Positions 8,133 through 17,450 are shown, counted from the stretch's first letter. The stretch: DNA of 64,000 nt from Micromonospora okii (GCF_020884795.1 NZ_BBZF01000019.1:155890-219889); one strand, 5' to 3'. Notes: generated from the sequence alone by a model not told the origin. Made by a program: numbers and translations.

Positions 8133-9737
8133 ATGGACGACAGGTACGACGTGGTGGTGGTCGGCGGGGGCGCCGCCGGGCTCAGCGGGGCGCTGGCCCT
8201 GGCGCGGGCGCGGCGGCGGGTGCTCGTGGTGGATGCGGGGCGGCCCCGTAACGCCCCGGCCGGGCAGGCGCACAACTTCCTCACCCGCGACGGCGTCGCG
8301 CCGGCGCGACTGCTGGCCGTCGGCCGCGACGAGGTCACCGGCTACGGCGGGGAGGTCGTCGACGCGACGGCCGAGGAGGCGACGCGCGACGGCGACGGGT
8401 TCGTGGTGCGGCTGGGCGACGGGCGGGCGGTGCGGGCCCGGCGGCTGCTGGTGACCACCGGCTGCGTCGACGAGCTGCCCGACGTGCCGGGGCTGGCCGG
8501 GCGGTGGGGGCGTGACGTGCTGCACTGCCCGTACTGCCACGGCTGGGAGGTGCGCGACCGGCGCATCGGGGTGCTGGCCACCGGCGCGGCCGGGGTGGCG
8601 CAGGCCCACCTGTGGCGGCAGTGGAGCCCGCACGTGACGCTGCTGCTGCACGACGTGGCCGCGCCGGGCGACGAGGAGGCCGAGCGGCTCGCGGCGCGGC
8701 AGATCCCCGTGGTCGACGGCCCGGTCGCCGCGCTGGAGGTGACCGGGGACGCGCTGACCGGGGTGCGGCTGGCCGACGGCGAGGTCATCGGCCTCGACGC
8801 CCTCGTCGTGGCGTCCCGGGCGGTCGCGTCGGCGGGCGTGCTGGCGTCGCTGGGGCTGGCCCCGGTCGACGCGGGGGCCGGCGCGCAGGTGCCCGCCGAC
8901 GCGAGCGGCGCCACCGCCGTGCCCGGGGTGTGGGTGGCGGGCAACGTCGCCGACGTGCGCGCGCAGGTGATCACCGCGGCGGCGGCCGGTTCGACGGCCG
9001 CCGCGGCGATCAACGCCGACCTGGTCGCCGCCGACACCGACGCCGCCGTGCGGCGCCACCGGCACGACCTGGCCACCATGTTCGAGCGGGAGGGCTGGGA
9101 GCAGCGGTACGGGCAGCGGCCGGCGTTGTGGAGCGGGCGGGTCAACCCGCAGCTCGCGGCCGAGGCCGGCGACCTGGCCCCGGGCCGGGCGCTGGACGTC
9201 GGCTGCGGTGAGGGCGCCGACGCGCTGTGGCTGGCGCGGCGGGGCTGGCGGGTCACGGCCGTCGACATCGCCGGCACGGCCCTGCGGCGGGCCGCCGCGC
9301 ACGCCGCCGAGGCGGGGGAGGCGGTCGCCGACCGGATCACCTTCCAGCGGGCGGACCTGCGGGAGCAGCCGCCGGCCGCCGGCGGCTACGACCTGGTGTC
9401 GGCGCAGTTCATGCACCTGCCGGGCGTGCAGCGGCGGCGGTTGTTCGCGCGGCTGGCCGACGCGGTCGCCCCGGGCGGCACCCTGCTGATCGTCGGGCAC
9501 GATCCGGCGGACCTGCGCGACACCGCCCACCGGGCGCACTTCCCCGAGCTGATGTACACGGCGCGGGAGGTCGCCGCCGACCTCGACCCCGGGCGGTGGG
9601 AGGTGCTGGTGGCCGAGGCCCGGCCGCGCGCCGTGGTGGACCACGACGGGCGGGACGTCACCCACCACGACGCGGTGCTGGTGGCGCGCCGCCGCGACCC
9701 GGCGGGGGCGCCCGGTGTCGCCGTGGCGGGCGGGTAG
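8133..9737 (+). CDS. fused thioredoxin-reductase-like oxidoreductase and SAM methyltransferase
   Basis: The 534-aa protein joins two domains. Residues 1 to about 305 are a thioredoxin-reductase-like FAD/NAD(P) oxidoreductase with the FAD loop VVVGGGAAGLSG and a redox CPYC pair (CPYCHGWE) at the usual place. Residues about 335-534 are a class I methyltransferase with motif I LDVGCGEGADALWL. Fusions of this kind are known in actinobacteria; substrates are not. The ATG at 8133 follows a GAGGGAG site. Frames upstream to 8052 lack homology. The divergent XRE-cupin regulator probably controls it. Confidence 0.85.
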   Translation: MDDRYDVVVVGGGAAGLSGALALARARRRVLVVDAGRPRNAPAGQAHNFLTRDGVAPARLLAVGRDEVTGYGGEVVDATAEEATRDGDGFVVRLGDGRAVRARRLLVTTGCVDELPDVPGLAGRWGRDVLHCPYCHGWEVRDRRIGVLATGAAGVAQAHLWRQWSPHVTLLLHDVAAPGDEEAERLAARQIPVVDGPVAALEVTGDALTGVRLADGEVIGLDALVVASRAVASAGVLASLGLAPVDAGAGAQVPADASGATAVPGVWVAGNVADVRAQVITAAAAGSTAAAAINADLVAADTDAAVRRHRHDLATMFEREGWEQRYGQRPALWSGRVNPQLAAEAGDLAPGRALDVGCGEGADALWLARRGWRVTAVDIAGTALRRAAAHAAEAGEAVADRITFQRADLREQPPAAGGYDLVSAQFMHLPGVQRRRLFARLADAVAPGGTLLIVGHDPADLRDTAHRAHFPELMYTAREVAADLDPGRWEVLVAEARPRAVVDHDGRDVTHHDAVLVARRRDPAGAPGVAVAGG

Positions 9738-9764
9738 CCTTCGGCGCGTGATCGTGGTGGTGAG

Positions 9765-11369
9765 GTGCCGGTGACGACGCTGCGGCGGGCAGGACGGGCG
9801 CGGACAGTCGGCGGGGCCGGCGACGGGCGGCCGTTGCCGCTGCCGGTGGCCGTGGCGCTGGCGGTCGCGGCGGGGTTGGCGCTGCTGGCGGCGTTCCCCC
9901 CGTACGGGGTGTGGCCGCTGGCGGCGGTCGGCGTGGCGCTGCTGGCCGCGGCGACGCACCGGCGTCGGCCGCGCGCCGGCGCGGGCCTGGGGTTCCTGGC
10001 GGGGGTGGCCCTGTTCGGGCCGCTGCTGTCGTGGACGAACCTGCACACCGGCTCCCTGCCGTGGGTGCTGCTGTCGCTGTTGCAGGCCGGGTACGTGGCG
10101 CTGCTCGGCGCAGCCGCCGCGTGGTGCTCGCCGCTGGTGCGGCGGTGGCGGTGGTCGTGGCCGGCGCTGACCGGTGTGCTGTGGGTGGGGCAGGAGGCGC
10201 TGCGGTCCCGGGCCCCGTTCGGCGGGTTCCCGTGGGGGCGGCTGGCGTTCAGCCAGGACGACTCCCCGGCGCTGCGGTGGGCGGCGGTCGGCGGGGCGCC
10301 GCTGGTCACGTTCGTCGTGGCCGTGGCCGGTGGGCTGCTGGTGGCGGCGGCGTGGCGGCCCTGGCGGGCCGCCGGCCGGGCCCGGTGGACGGCGGCCGGG
10401 CCGGCGCTCGCGGCGGTGGCGGTGCTGGCCCTGGGGCTGGCGGTGCCGGTGGGGGTGGCCGGCGGCGGCCCCACGGTGACGGTGGCGGTGGTGCAGGGCA
10501 ACGTGCCGCGTCTGGGCCTGGACTTCAACGCCCAGCGGCGGGCGGTGCTCGACAACCACGTCCAGGCGACCCTGGAGCTGGCCGGGCAGGTGGCCGACGG
10601 GTCCCGCCCGCAGCCGGACGTGGTGGTGTGGCCGGAGAACTCCAGCGACATCGACCCGCTGCGCGACCCGGCGGCCGGGGCGCGCATCAGCGCCGCCGCC
10701 GACGCCGTGCGGGCGCCGATCCTGGTGGGGGCGGTCCTCGTCGGCCCCGGGCCGGGGCAGAGCCGCAACGCGGGAATCCTGTGGCGCCCCGGCAGCGGCC
10801 CCGACCTGGCGCAGTTGTACACCAAGCGGCACCCGGTGCCGTTCGCCGAGTACGTGCCGCTGCGCGACGTGGCGCGGATGGTCAGCAAGGAGGTCGACCG
10901 GGTCCGCAGCGACATGGTCGCCGGTGACCGGCCCGGGGTGGTGGACGCCGGGGCGGCGACGCTGGGCGACGTGATCTGCTTCGAGGTGGCCTACGACGGG
11001 CTGGTCCGCGACACCGTCACCGGCGGCGCGCAGCTGCTGGTGGTGCAGACCAACAACGCCACGTTCGACGTGGCCGAGGCGCGGCAGCAGTTGGCGATGG
11101 TGCGGCTGCGGGCGGTGGAGCACGGCCGCGCGTCGTTGATGGCCTCCACGGTCGGGGTGTCCGGGTTCGTCGCCCCGGACGGGCGGGTATCCGACGCCAC
11201 CGGGTTCAACACCCGCGCGGTGGTGGTGCGTGAGCTGCGCCTGGGCGACGGTCGGACCCTGGCCACCCGGGTCGGGGTGTGGCCGGAGGCGGTGCTGGCC
11301 GCCGGCGCGGTGGCCGCGCTGGCCGGCGCGGCGGTACTGCGCCGCCGCCGCCGGGTGGACCCGGGGTAG
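9765..11369 (+). CDS. lnt: apolipoprotein N-acyltransferase
   Basis: The 534-aa protein transfers a third acyl chain to the N-terminal cysteine of lipoproteins in the membrane. Several hydrophobic segments fill residues about 25-240, followed by a carbon-nitrogen hydrolase domain with the three expected catalytic positions: Glu in VWPENSS, Lys in YTKRHPVPFAEYVPL and Cys in DVICFEVAY. Start is GTG 9765, with GTG 9771 also possible. It is followed after 38 nt by ppm1. In mycobacteria these two activities are fused in one polypeptide; here they are separate adjacent genes, as in Streptomyces. Confidence 0.93.
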   Translation: MPVTTLRRAGRARTVGGAGDGRPLPLPVAVALAVAAGLALLAAFPPYGVWPLAAVGVALLAAATHRRRPRAGAGLGFLAGVALFGPLLSWTNLHTGSLPWVLLSLLQAGYVALLGAAAAWCSPLVRRWRWSWPALTGVLWVGQEALRSRAPFGGFPWGRLAFSQDDSPALRWAAVGGAPLVTFVVAVAGGLLVAAAWRPWRAAGRARWTAAGPALAAVAVLALGLAVPVGVAGGGPTVTVAVVQGNVPRLGLDFNAQRRAVLDNHVQATLELAGQVADGSRPQPDVVVWPENSSDIDPLRDPAAGARISAAADAVRAPILVGAVLVGPGPGQSRNAGILWRPGSGPDLAQLYTKRHPVPFAEYVPLRDVARMVSKEVDRVRSDMVAGDRPGVVDAGAATLGDVICFEVAYDGLVRDTVTGGAQLLVVQTNNATFDVAEARQQLAMVRLRAVEHGRASLMASTVGVSGFVAPDGRVSDATGFNTRAVVVRELRLGDGRTLATRVGVWPEAVLAAGAVAALAGAAVLRRRRRVDPG

Positions 11370-11407
11370 CGACACGCCGGCGCCGCGCCGGCGGGGGCGG
11401 AGGAGTG

Positions 11408-12196
11408 GTGAGCGAATCGGCGGGCGCGCGACCCCGGCCGGCGCTGGGCCGGGTGCTGGTGGTCATCCCCACCTACAACGAGGCCGACAACGTCACCACG
11501 GCCGTGGCGGGGGTCCGCGCCGCCGCCCCGGACGTGGACGTGCTGGTCGCCGACGACGACAGCCCCGACGGCACGGGGGTCCTCGCCGACGCCCTGGCCG
11601 CCACCGACGCGCGGGTGCACGTGCTGCACCGGCCCGGCAAGGAGGGCCTCGGCGCCGCGTACCTGGACGGGTTCGCGTGGGCGCGGCGGCGCGGCTACGA
11701 CGCGGTGGTGGAGATGGACGCCGACGGCTCCCACGCCCCGCAGGACCTGCCGAGGCTGCTGGCCGCCGCCGCGCACGCCGACGTGGTCATCGGGTCGCGC
11801 TGGTGCCGGGGGGCGACGGTGGTGGACTGGCCGCTGCGGCGGCTGCTGCTGTCGCGGTGCGGGAACCTGTACGCGCGGCTGGCGTTGGGGGTGCCCGTCG
11901 CCGACGCCACCGGCGGGTACCGGGTGTACCGGCTGGCCGCCCTGGACGCGGTGGACCTGGGGTCGGTGTGTTCGCAGGGCTACTCGTTCCAGGTGGAGCT
12001 GTCCCGGCTGGCCCACCGGGCGGGGGCGCGGATCGTGGAGGTGCCGATCACGTTCGCCGAGCGGCGGCGGGGGGCGAGCAAGATGAGCCCGCTGATCGTG
12101 GCGGAGGCGTTGTGGCGGATCAGCGTGTGGGCGGTGCAGGACCGGCGTTCCGGGTGGCGGCGCCGCGCGGGCGGTGGTCGGGGCCGGTGGCCGTGA
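11408..12196 (+). CDS. ppm1: polyprenol monophosphomannose synthase
   Basis: The 262-aa family-2 glycosyltransferase transfers mannose from GDP-mannose to polyprenyl phosphate, supplying the donor for extracellular mannosylation. Visible motifs are VVIPTYNEADN near residue 18, VADDDSPDGT and EMDADGSHAPQDLPRL (the DxD-type metal site), then GSRW and ATGGYRVY. There are no C-terminal membrane segments, as in the mycobacterial Ppm1 catalytic domain. GTG 11408 is chosen because it follows a GGAGGAGTG stretch. Adjacency to lnt suggests a shared lipoprotein/glycoprotein maturation unit. Confidence 0.92.
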   Translation: MSESAGARPRPALGRVLVVIPTYNEADNVTTAVAGVRAAAPDVDVLVADDDSPDGTGVLADALAATDARVHVLHRPGKEGLGAAYLDGFAWARRRGYDAVVEMDADGSHAPQDLPRLLAAAAHADVVIGSRWCRGATVVDWPLRRLLLSRCGNLYARLALGVPVADATGGYRVYRLAALDAVDLGSVCSQGYSFQVELSRLAHRAGARIVEVPITFAERRRGASKMSPLIVAEALWRISVWAVQDRRSGWRRRAGGGRGRWP

Positions 12197-12245
12197 CGGG
12201 TGGGCGTGTCATGCTGGACGGGCGGGATGACGCGACGGGGGTGAG

Positions 12246-12773
12246 ATGCGCCGAGGACTGAGATTCGCGCCGGTGGTCGCGCTGGTGTGGGTGCTGCTGG
12301 AGTTGGCGGTGTTCGTCGGCGTGGGCCGGGGGATCGGGTTCGGCACGGCGGTGCTGCTGGTGTTCGCGGCGTCGCTGCTGGGCCTGGTGCTGCTGCGCCG
12401 GGAGGGCATGCGGGCGTGGCGGGGGTTCCGGGCCGCCGCGCGGGCCGGTCAGCCGCCCGGCCCGCAGGTGACCGACGGGCTGGTGGGGTTGCTGGGCGCG
12501 CTGCTGCTGGCGGTGCCGGGGCTGGTCGGGGCCGTGGTGGGTGCGCTGCTGCTGGTGCCGCCGGTGCGGCGGCTGGCCCGCGCCGGGGTGCGCCGGGCCA
12601 CGGAGCGGCGGGTGTCGTCGATGCTCGCCGGTGACCTGTTCGGGCCGAGGCGGGTGCGGGTGCGCCGCGGCGAACCGGGGGCCGGCGCGCCTGCGGAGCC
12701 GGCGCCGGCCGCGCCGACGGTGGTCGACGGTGGCCGGGCCATCGAGGGCGAGATCGTCGACCCGGGCCGCTGA
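12246..12773 (+). CDS. fxsA: FxsA family membrane protein
   Basis: The 175-aa protein has the FxsA layout: two or three hydrophobic segments in the first 100 residues, with VWVLLELAVFVGVGRGIGFG at the N-terminus and a second helix pair around LLGALLLAVPGLVGAVVGALLL, followed by a charged cytoplasmic tail rich in Ala/Pro/Arg. E. coli FxsA is an inner-membrane protein that relieves phage T7 exclusion; the bacterial role is otherwise unclear. It lies 49 nt after ppm1 in the same direction and ends just before a strong bidirectional terminator. Confidence 0.85.
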   Translation: MRRGLRFAPVVALVWVLLELAVFVGVGRGIGFGTAVLLVFAASLLGLVLLRREGMRAWRGFRAAARAGQPPGPQVTDGLVGLLGALLLAVPGLVGAVVGALLLVPPVRRLARAGVRRATERRVSSMLAGDLFGPRRVRVRRGEPGAGAPAEPAPAAPTVVDGGRAIEGEIVDPGR

Positions 12774-12790
12774 CGGCGGTCCGCATACAG

Positions 12791-12827
12791 CGAAACGCCC
12801 CCGGAAGGCTCTTCCGGGGGCGTTTCG
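12791..12827. terminator. bidirectional terminator between fxsA and rbpA
   Basis: Two perfect 17-base arms (12791-12807 and 12811-12827) with a GCT loop form a very stable hairpin, with AAA/TTT at its flanks. It separates two convergent genes and should stop both. Confidence 0.88.
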
Positions 12828-12838
12828 GCGGGTGTGGG

Positions 12839-13180
12839 TCAGGCGCGACCGCGGCGGGTGCGGACCTCCTGGAGCCGCTCGGCGAGGATGTCCTCCAGCT
12901 CCTCGATCGAGCGCCGCTCCAGCAGCATGTCCCAGTGGGTGCGCGGCGGCTTGGCCTTCTTCTGCTCCGGCTCGGTGCCGTCGACCAGCCGGGCGACGCT
13001 GCCGTCGAACTTGCACTCCCAGGTCGTGGGGACCTCGGCGTCGACGGCGAACGGCACCTCGAACTGGTGGCCCTTGGCGCAGAGGTACTCGCGGGTCTGC
13101 CGCGGCGCGAGCTCCGTGTTGCGGTCGGACTCGTAGCTGACCGCGCCCAGGCGGCTTCCGCGCAGCATGCGCTCGCCCAT
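12839..13180 (-). CDS. rbpA: RNA polymerase-binding protein RbpA
   Basis: The 113-aa protein is the actinobacterial RNA polymerase-binding factor that contacts the principal sigma factor and stabilises open complexes. It has the family N-terminus MGERMLRGSRLG, the core zinc-ribbon-like region around YLCAKGHQFEVPF and TTWECKFDG, and the sigma-interacting C-terminal helix region ERRSIEELEDILAERL. Start ATG 13180 is chosen by homology; the frame stays open to 13303 but that part is unlike the family. A SigR-type promoter lies upstream, which fits the known control of rbpA by the disulfide-stress sigma factor in Streptomyces. Confidence 0.96.
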   Translation of the reverse strand: MGERMLRGSRLGAVSYESDRNTELAPRQTREYLCAKGHQFEVPFAVDAEVPTTWECKFDGSVARLVDGTEPEQKKAKPPRTHWDMLLERRSIEELEDILAERLQEVRTRRGRA

Positions 13181-13221
13181 GATCGAATTCCCCTCGTTGG
13201 TGGTGCTGGTCTCGTCCGTAC

Positions 13222-13248
13222 AACGGTGCGCGTCGGCCGGGTCATTCC
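13222..13248 (-). promoter_or_regulatory. SigR-type promoter of rbpA
   Basis: Read on the minus strand, GGAAT (13248-13244) is followed after 19 bases by GTT (13224-13222). This is the GGAAT-N18/19-GTT pattern of SigR/SigH promoters. It lies 42 bases upstream of the rbpA ATG. Confidence 0.65.
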
Positions 13249-13403
13249 CACCCCGGCGGCCCCGCACCCGCACCCGGGCACGGCACCCCGCGCGCCCCCA
13301 CAAGGGTAGCCCGGCCGCGACAGCGCCCCGACCGGGGCGAATCGCCGGGAGTGTTTCGGCGGTTTACGGGGATGTTACCCGTCCCAGCCGTGCGGAGGTT
13401 TCG

Positions 13404-14885
13404 ATGACCAGTGACGCGCCGGCCGCCGGCAGGCCGCCCGCAGAACGGACCTTCTTCGGCCACCCCCGGGCCCTGGCCACCCTGTTCCTCACCGAGATGT
13501 GGGAGCGGTTCAGCTTCTACGGGATGCGGGCCATCCTCGTGCTGTACCTGACCGCCACCGTCGCCGAGGACGGCCTCGGCATGCGCGACTCCACCGCCAA
13601 CGCCGTGTACGGCACGTACAACGCGATGGTGTACCTGATGGCGCTGCCCGGCGGGTGGGTCGCCGACCGGCTCATCGGGGCCCGCCGCTGCGTGCTGTGG
13701 GGCGGCATCGTCATCGCCTGCGGCCACTACGTCATGGCGGTGCCCACCACCTGGAGCGTTTTCGCCGGCATGACGCTGATCGTGCTCGGCACCGGGCTGC
13801 TCAAACCCAACATCTCGACGATGGTCGGCGACCTGTACGACCGGGACTCCCCGCGCCGCGACGCCGGGTTCTCCCTGTTCTACATGGGCATCAACCTGGG
13901 CGGGTTCATCGCCCCGCTGATCACCGGGTTCCTCGGCGAGAAGGTCAACTGGCACCTGGGGTTCGGGGCGGCGGCGATCGGCATGACCTTCGGCGTGATC
14001 CAGTACGTCCTGGGCGGGCGCAACCTCGGCGACGCCGGGGAACGCCCCGCCGACCCGCTGCTCGGCGCGGACCGCCGCCGGGCGCTGACCCGCGCCGGGG
14101 TGGCCGTCGTCGTGGCCGTCCTCGTCGTGGCCGCCCTGGCCGTGGCCGGGCTGTTCACCGTCAACACCGTGGTCAACCTGCTCACGGTCGCCACCGTGCT
14201 GATCACCGTCGGGTACTTCGCGCGCATCCTCGTCGACCGGGAGATCAGCGACACCGAACGCAGCCGGATGAAGGCGTACGTGTGGCTGTTCGTGTTCGCC
14301 GCGTCGTTCTGGCTGATCTACGACCAGGCCGGGTCGGTGCTGAACATCTTCGCCGCGAACAACATCGACCGCCACGTGTTCGGGTTCACCTTCCCCGCGT
14401 CGTGGCTCCAGTCGGTCAACCCCATCCTGATCATCATCGGGGCGCCGCTGTTCGCGTTGCTGTGGCTGCGGCTGGGCCACCGGGTCTCCACGCCCGTGAA
14501 GTTCGCCGTGGGTCTGGTGCTCAACGGCCTGTCGTTCGTGCTGATGGCCGCCGCCGCGCAGGCCGCCGTCGGCGGCGACCTGGTCTCCCCGTGGTGGCTG
14601 GTCGCGGTCTTCGCCATCCAGGTCGCCGGCGAGCTGTCGCTGAGCCCGGTCGGCCTCTCCGCCACCACCAGGCTCGCCCCCGTGAAGTACGCCAGTCAGA
14701 TGATGGGGCTGTGGTTCCTGGCCACCGCCGTCGGCGACGCCATCGGCGGGCAGGTCGCCCGGCTCGCCGAGAGCTGGCCGGAGCCGGTGTACTTCCTCAC
14801 CTTCGGGGCCGCGTCGGTGCTGCTCGGCCTCGGCGCGGTGATGTTCGCCCGGCAGATCCGGCACCTGATGGCCGGCATCCACTGA
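13404..14885 (+). CDS. POT/PTR family proton-coupled peptide transporter
   Basis: The 493-aa protein is a proton-dependent oligopeptide transporter with about 14 membrane segments. The family signature FxxExxERFxYYG is present as LTEMWERFSFYGMRAIL (residues about 32-48), and the second PTR2 motif is recognisable around GTGLLKPNISTMVGDLY and FSLFYMGINLGGF. ATG 13404 follows GCGGAGG. It is divergent from rbpA, and its stop is 14 nt from the end of the convergent coiled-coil gene. Confidence 0.92.
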   Translation: MTSDAPAAGRPPAERTFFGHPRALATLFLTEMWERFSFYGMRAILVLYLTATVAEDGLGMRDSTANAVYGTYNAMVYLMALPGGWVADRLIGARRCVLWGGIVIACGHYVMAVPTTWSVFAGMTLIVLGTGLLKPNISTMVGDLYDRDSPRRDAGFSLFYMGINLGGFIAPLITGFLGEKVNWHLGFGAAAIGMTFGVIQYVLGGRNLGDAGERPADPLLGADRRRALTRAGVAVVVAVLVVAALAVAGLFTVNTVVNLLTVATVLITVGYFARILVDREISDTERSRMKAYVWLFVFAASFWLIYDQAGSVLNIFAANNIDRHVFGFTFPASWLQSVNPILIIIGAPLFALLWLRLGHRVSTPVKFAVGLVLNGLSFVLMAAAAQAAVGGDLVSPWWLVAVFAIQVAGELSLSPVGLSATTRLAPVKYASQMMGLWFLATAVGDAIGGQVARLAESWPEPVYFLTFGAASVLLGLGAVMFARQIRHLMAGIH

Positions 14886-14899
14886 CCGCCCACCCCGGC

Positions 14900-16042
14900 T
14901 CAGCGGGGCGGGGCGCCCAGCCGGGCCAGCGCGGCGGCCAGGTCGCTGACCTGGTCGACCAGTTGCGCCGAGCGACGCTGCGCGGCGTCCCGCTCGGCCT
15001 CGGCGGCGCGCAGCCGCGCCTCCAGCTCGCCGAGGCGGCCCTCGACGGCGGCCGAGGACTGCCGGGCGGCGGTCAGCTCGGCGACGACGGCGTCGCGGGC
15101 CGTGACGGCCTCCGCCAGGCGCGCCGCCAGCGCCGCCGTCTCCTCCCCGGCCGCCCGCGCGGCCGTGTGCGCCGCCTCGGCGGCCCGCCGCGCGTCGTCG
15201 GCGGCGGCGCGCAGCCGGTCGGCCAGCTCCCGCGCCCGCCCGGCCTCCGCGCCGGCGGCGTCGGCCCGCTCGGCGGCCCGCCGGGCGTCGGCGCGGGACC
15301 GCTGCGCGTCGGCGTCGGCCTGCTCGGCGCGCCGCCGCGCCTCCTGCTCCGCCGCCTCGTGCCGGGCCGCGTCGGCGCGGGCGGCGTCCCGCTCGGCGGT
15401 CAGGTCCGCCGTCCGCCGCCGCTGCGCGTCGCGGTCCTCCCGCACCTCGCGCAGCTCGTGGCGGGCCGCGTCGCGGTCCCGCTCGGCCTGCGTGCGCAGC
15501 GCCTCGGCCGCCGAGGCGTCGCGGCGGGCCGCGTCCCGGGCCGCCTCGGCGGCGTCGGCGCGCTCCCGGTCCCGGGTGGCGTCGGCCTGCGCGCCCTCGG
15601 CCCGCTGCCGGGCGGCGTCCGCCTCGGCCACCGCCGACCGGGCCTCCTGGCGGGCGCGGGCGGCCGACGCCGCGGCGTCCTCGGCGTCGCGGCGGGCCTC
15701 GTCGCGTTCGGTGTGCGCCTGCGCCAGCTCCGCGGCGGTGTCGGCGCGCACCCGCGCCACCTGCCGCTCCACCCCCGCCGGGGACAGCTCGGCGTGCAGC
15801 GCCTCGGTGAGGGTCTCCACGATCTGGTCGAGGCGGTCCACCGCCTCCCACGTGCGGGCCACCTGACCGGGCAGGCCGGGGGCGTTGCGGTGCCGCATCC
15901 GGTTGTTGCGGGAGGCCCGCTGGCAGGCGCCGTCGTTGTCGCGGCAGTAGCGGAACGGCCGGCCCGCTCCGGCCCGTTGCGGCACGTCGCGCCCGCAGTG
16001 CGCGCAGGGACGGGTGTCGGTGGGGGAGGGCTGGGCGTCCAT
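14900..16042 (-). CDS. zinc-ribbon and coiled-coil protein of unknown function
   Basis: The 380-aa protein starts with a Cys cluster (CAHCGRDVPQ, then CRDNDGACQRASRNNRMR), a plausible small zinc-binding head. From about residue 75 to the end it is a nearly continuous Ala/Arg/Glu/Asp heptad coiled coil with no membrane segment. I do not recognise a named family with confidence. The layout resembles DNA-binding or scaffolding KfrA-like proteins, but there is no direct evidence. It is convergent with the peptide transporter and 58 nt upstream of the MFS gene on the same strand. Confidence 0.72.
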   Translation of the reverse strand: MDAQPSPTDTRPCAHCGRDVPQRAGAGRPFRYCRDNDGACQRASRNNRMRHRNAPGLPGQVARTWEAVDRLDQIVETLTEALHAELSPAGVERQVARVRADTAAELAQAHTERDEARRDAEDAAASAARARQEARSAVAEADAARQRAEGAQADATRDRERADAAEAARDAARRDASAAEALRTQAERDRDAARHELREVREDRDAQRRRTADLTAERDAARADAARHEAAEQEARRRAEQADADAQRSRADARRAAERADAAGAEAGRARELADRLRAAADDARRAAEAAHTAARAAGEETAALAARLAEAVTARDAVVAELTAARQSSAAVEGRLGELEARLRAAEAERDAAQRRSAQLVDQVSDLAAALARLGAPPR

Positions 16043-16100
16043 CGAGGCGGAAGTCTAGTCAGGCCGCCCGCCGGCCCCCGCGACGCGCACCGGCTGCGGG

Positions 16101-17450
16101 TCAGCCGGCGGCGCGGGCCGCCCCGTCGAGGGTGTAGCGGCGCTGCAGCAGCAGCGCGGCGAGCATCGACACCACCGGCAGCAGCCCGAAGCCGTAGCGG
16201 ATCGCCGCCAAGGCCGTGTCGGGCTGGGCGACCGGGTCGCCGGCGGCCGAGGCCACGAACCCGCCGGCGGCCAGGCACAGCGCGTACGCGTAGGGGCCCA
16301 GCGCCGCGCCGGTGGCCTCGGTGGCCGTCCACACCCCGGTGTAGGTGCCCGCGCCGGTGGCCCCGGCGGCGCGGATGACGTCCGGCATCATCGCGAACGG
16401 CAGCAGCTGCATCCCGGCGAACGCCACCCCGAGCACCGCCACCGCCGCGACGAGCACCGGCAGGCCGGCCGGGCGGCCCACGGCGAGGACCGCCGACCCG
16501 GCGGCGAACGCCGCCTGCGCGGTCAGCAGCGCCCGCTGCTTGCCGACCCGCCGGGCCACCGCCAGCCACGCCGTGGTGACCAGCAGCGCCGGGGCGACGA
16601 ACGCCGCGACCAGCACGGTGGTCAGCGCCGGGCGGCCCAGCTCGTACTCGGCGTAGTAGGGCACGCCGGCGAGCACCAGGTGGGTGGTGGTCGACATCGC
16701 CAGGTACGCGGCGACGAGCCAGCGGAACTGCCGGTCGCGCAGCGCCGCCGTCAACGCCCGCCACCCGCCCGGGGCGTGGGCGGCGGGCAGGGTCCCGGCG
16801 GCGCGGCGCAGCCGGGCCACGCCGGCCACCCCGACCGCCATGGCCGCGAGGGTGCCCGCGCCCAGCAGCAGCCCCATCCGCTGGTAGCCGGCCCGGGTGG
16901 CGGCGTCACCGCCGGTCAGCAGGGGCGCGAGCAGCCCGGCGACCAGGATCCCGAGGGTCAGCACCACCATCCGGAACGCCATCAGCCGGGTCCGCTCGTG
17001 GTAGCCGATGCGCAGGTCGGCGGGGGTGGCCAGGTAGGGCACCTGGTAGGCGGCGAACAGCAGGTTCCCGGCGACGAAGCAGACCACGACCCAGGCGGCG
17101 GCCGGCGCGCCGGTGAGCCCGCCGGGCACCGCGAACAGGGCCGCGAACGCCACCGGCAGCGCGCAGCCGGCCAGCAGCAGCCGCCGGCGGTCGCCCCGGC
17201 GGGCCAGCTCCACGTCGCAGCGGTGCCCGACCCACGGGTGCAGCAGCACGTCGGCGACCTTCGGCGCCAGCAGCGCCAGGCCCGCCAGCCACGGCGTCAC
17301 GGCAAGCACGTCGGTGAGGAAGTACAGCAGCAGCAGCCCGGGCACGGTCACCCACACGCCCATGCCGAGCGAGCCGGTGGCGAAGCCGAGCAGCGGGCCC
17401 CGCGGCAGGTCGGCGGCCGGCGTGCCGGCGCGCTGGTGGAGCCCGGTCAT
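16101..17450 (-). CDS. MFS transporter of the GPH (sugar:cation symporter) type
   Basis: The 449-aa protein has about 12 membrane segments and resembles the glycoside-pentoside-hexuronide family: GFATGSLGMGVW at the N-terminus and the loop PKVADVLLHPWVGHRCD (a D-x-x-x-DP-x-x-G-like motif), with a second-half segment around QLLPFAMMPDVI. The cargo is unknown. ATG 17450 is chosen by homology. It is divergent from the TetR gene, and the TetR-type operator at 17484 lies in front of it, so it is probably repressed by that regulator together with the FMO-SDR operon. Confidence 0.8.
   Translation of the reverse strand: MTGLHQRAGTPAADLPRGPLLGFATGSLGMGVWVTVPGLLLLYFLTDVLAVTPWLAGLALLAPKVADVLLHPWVGHRCDVELARRGDRRRLLLAGCALPVAFAALFAVPGGLTGAPAAAWVVVCFVAGNLLFAAYQVPYLATPADLRIGYHERTRLMAFRMVVLTLGILVAGLLAPLLTGGDAATRAGYQRMGLLLGAGTLAAMAVGVAGVARLRRAAGTLPAAHAPGGWRALTAALRDRQFRWLVAAYLAMSTTTHLVLAGVPYYAEYELGRPALTTVLVAAFVAPALLVTTAWLAVARRVGKQRALLTAQAAFAAGSAVLAVGRPAGLPVLVAAVAVLGVAFAGMQLLPFAMMPDVIRAAGATGAGTYTGVWTATEATGAALGPYAYALCLAAGGFVASAAGDPVAQPDTALAAIRYGFGLLPVVSMLAALLLQRRYTLDGAARAAG

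Noticed and set aside
7944..11375. 1,143-codon minus-strand open frame
   Set aside because: Its product is low-complexity and lies opposite the well-supported fusion gene and lnt; it is a codon-bias artefact.
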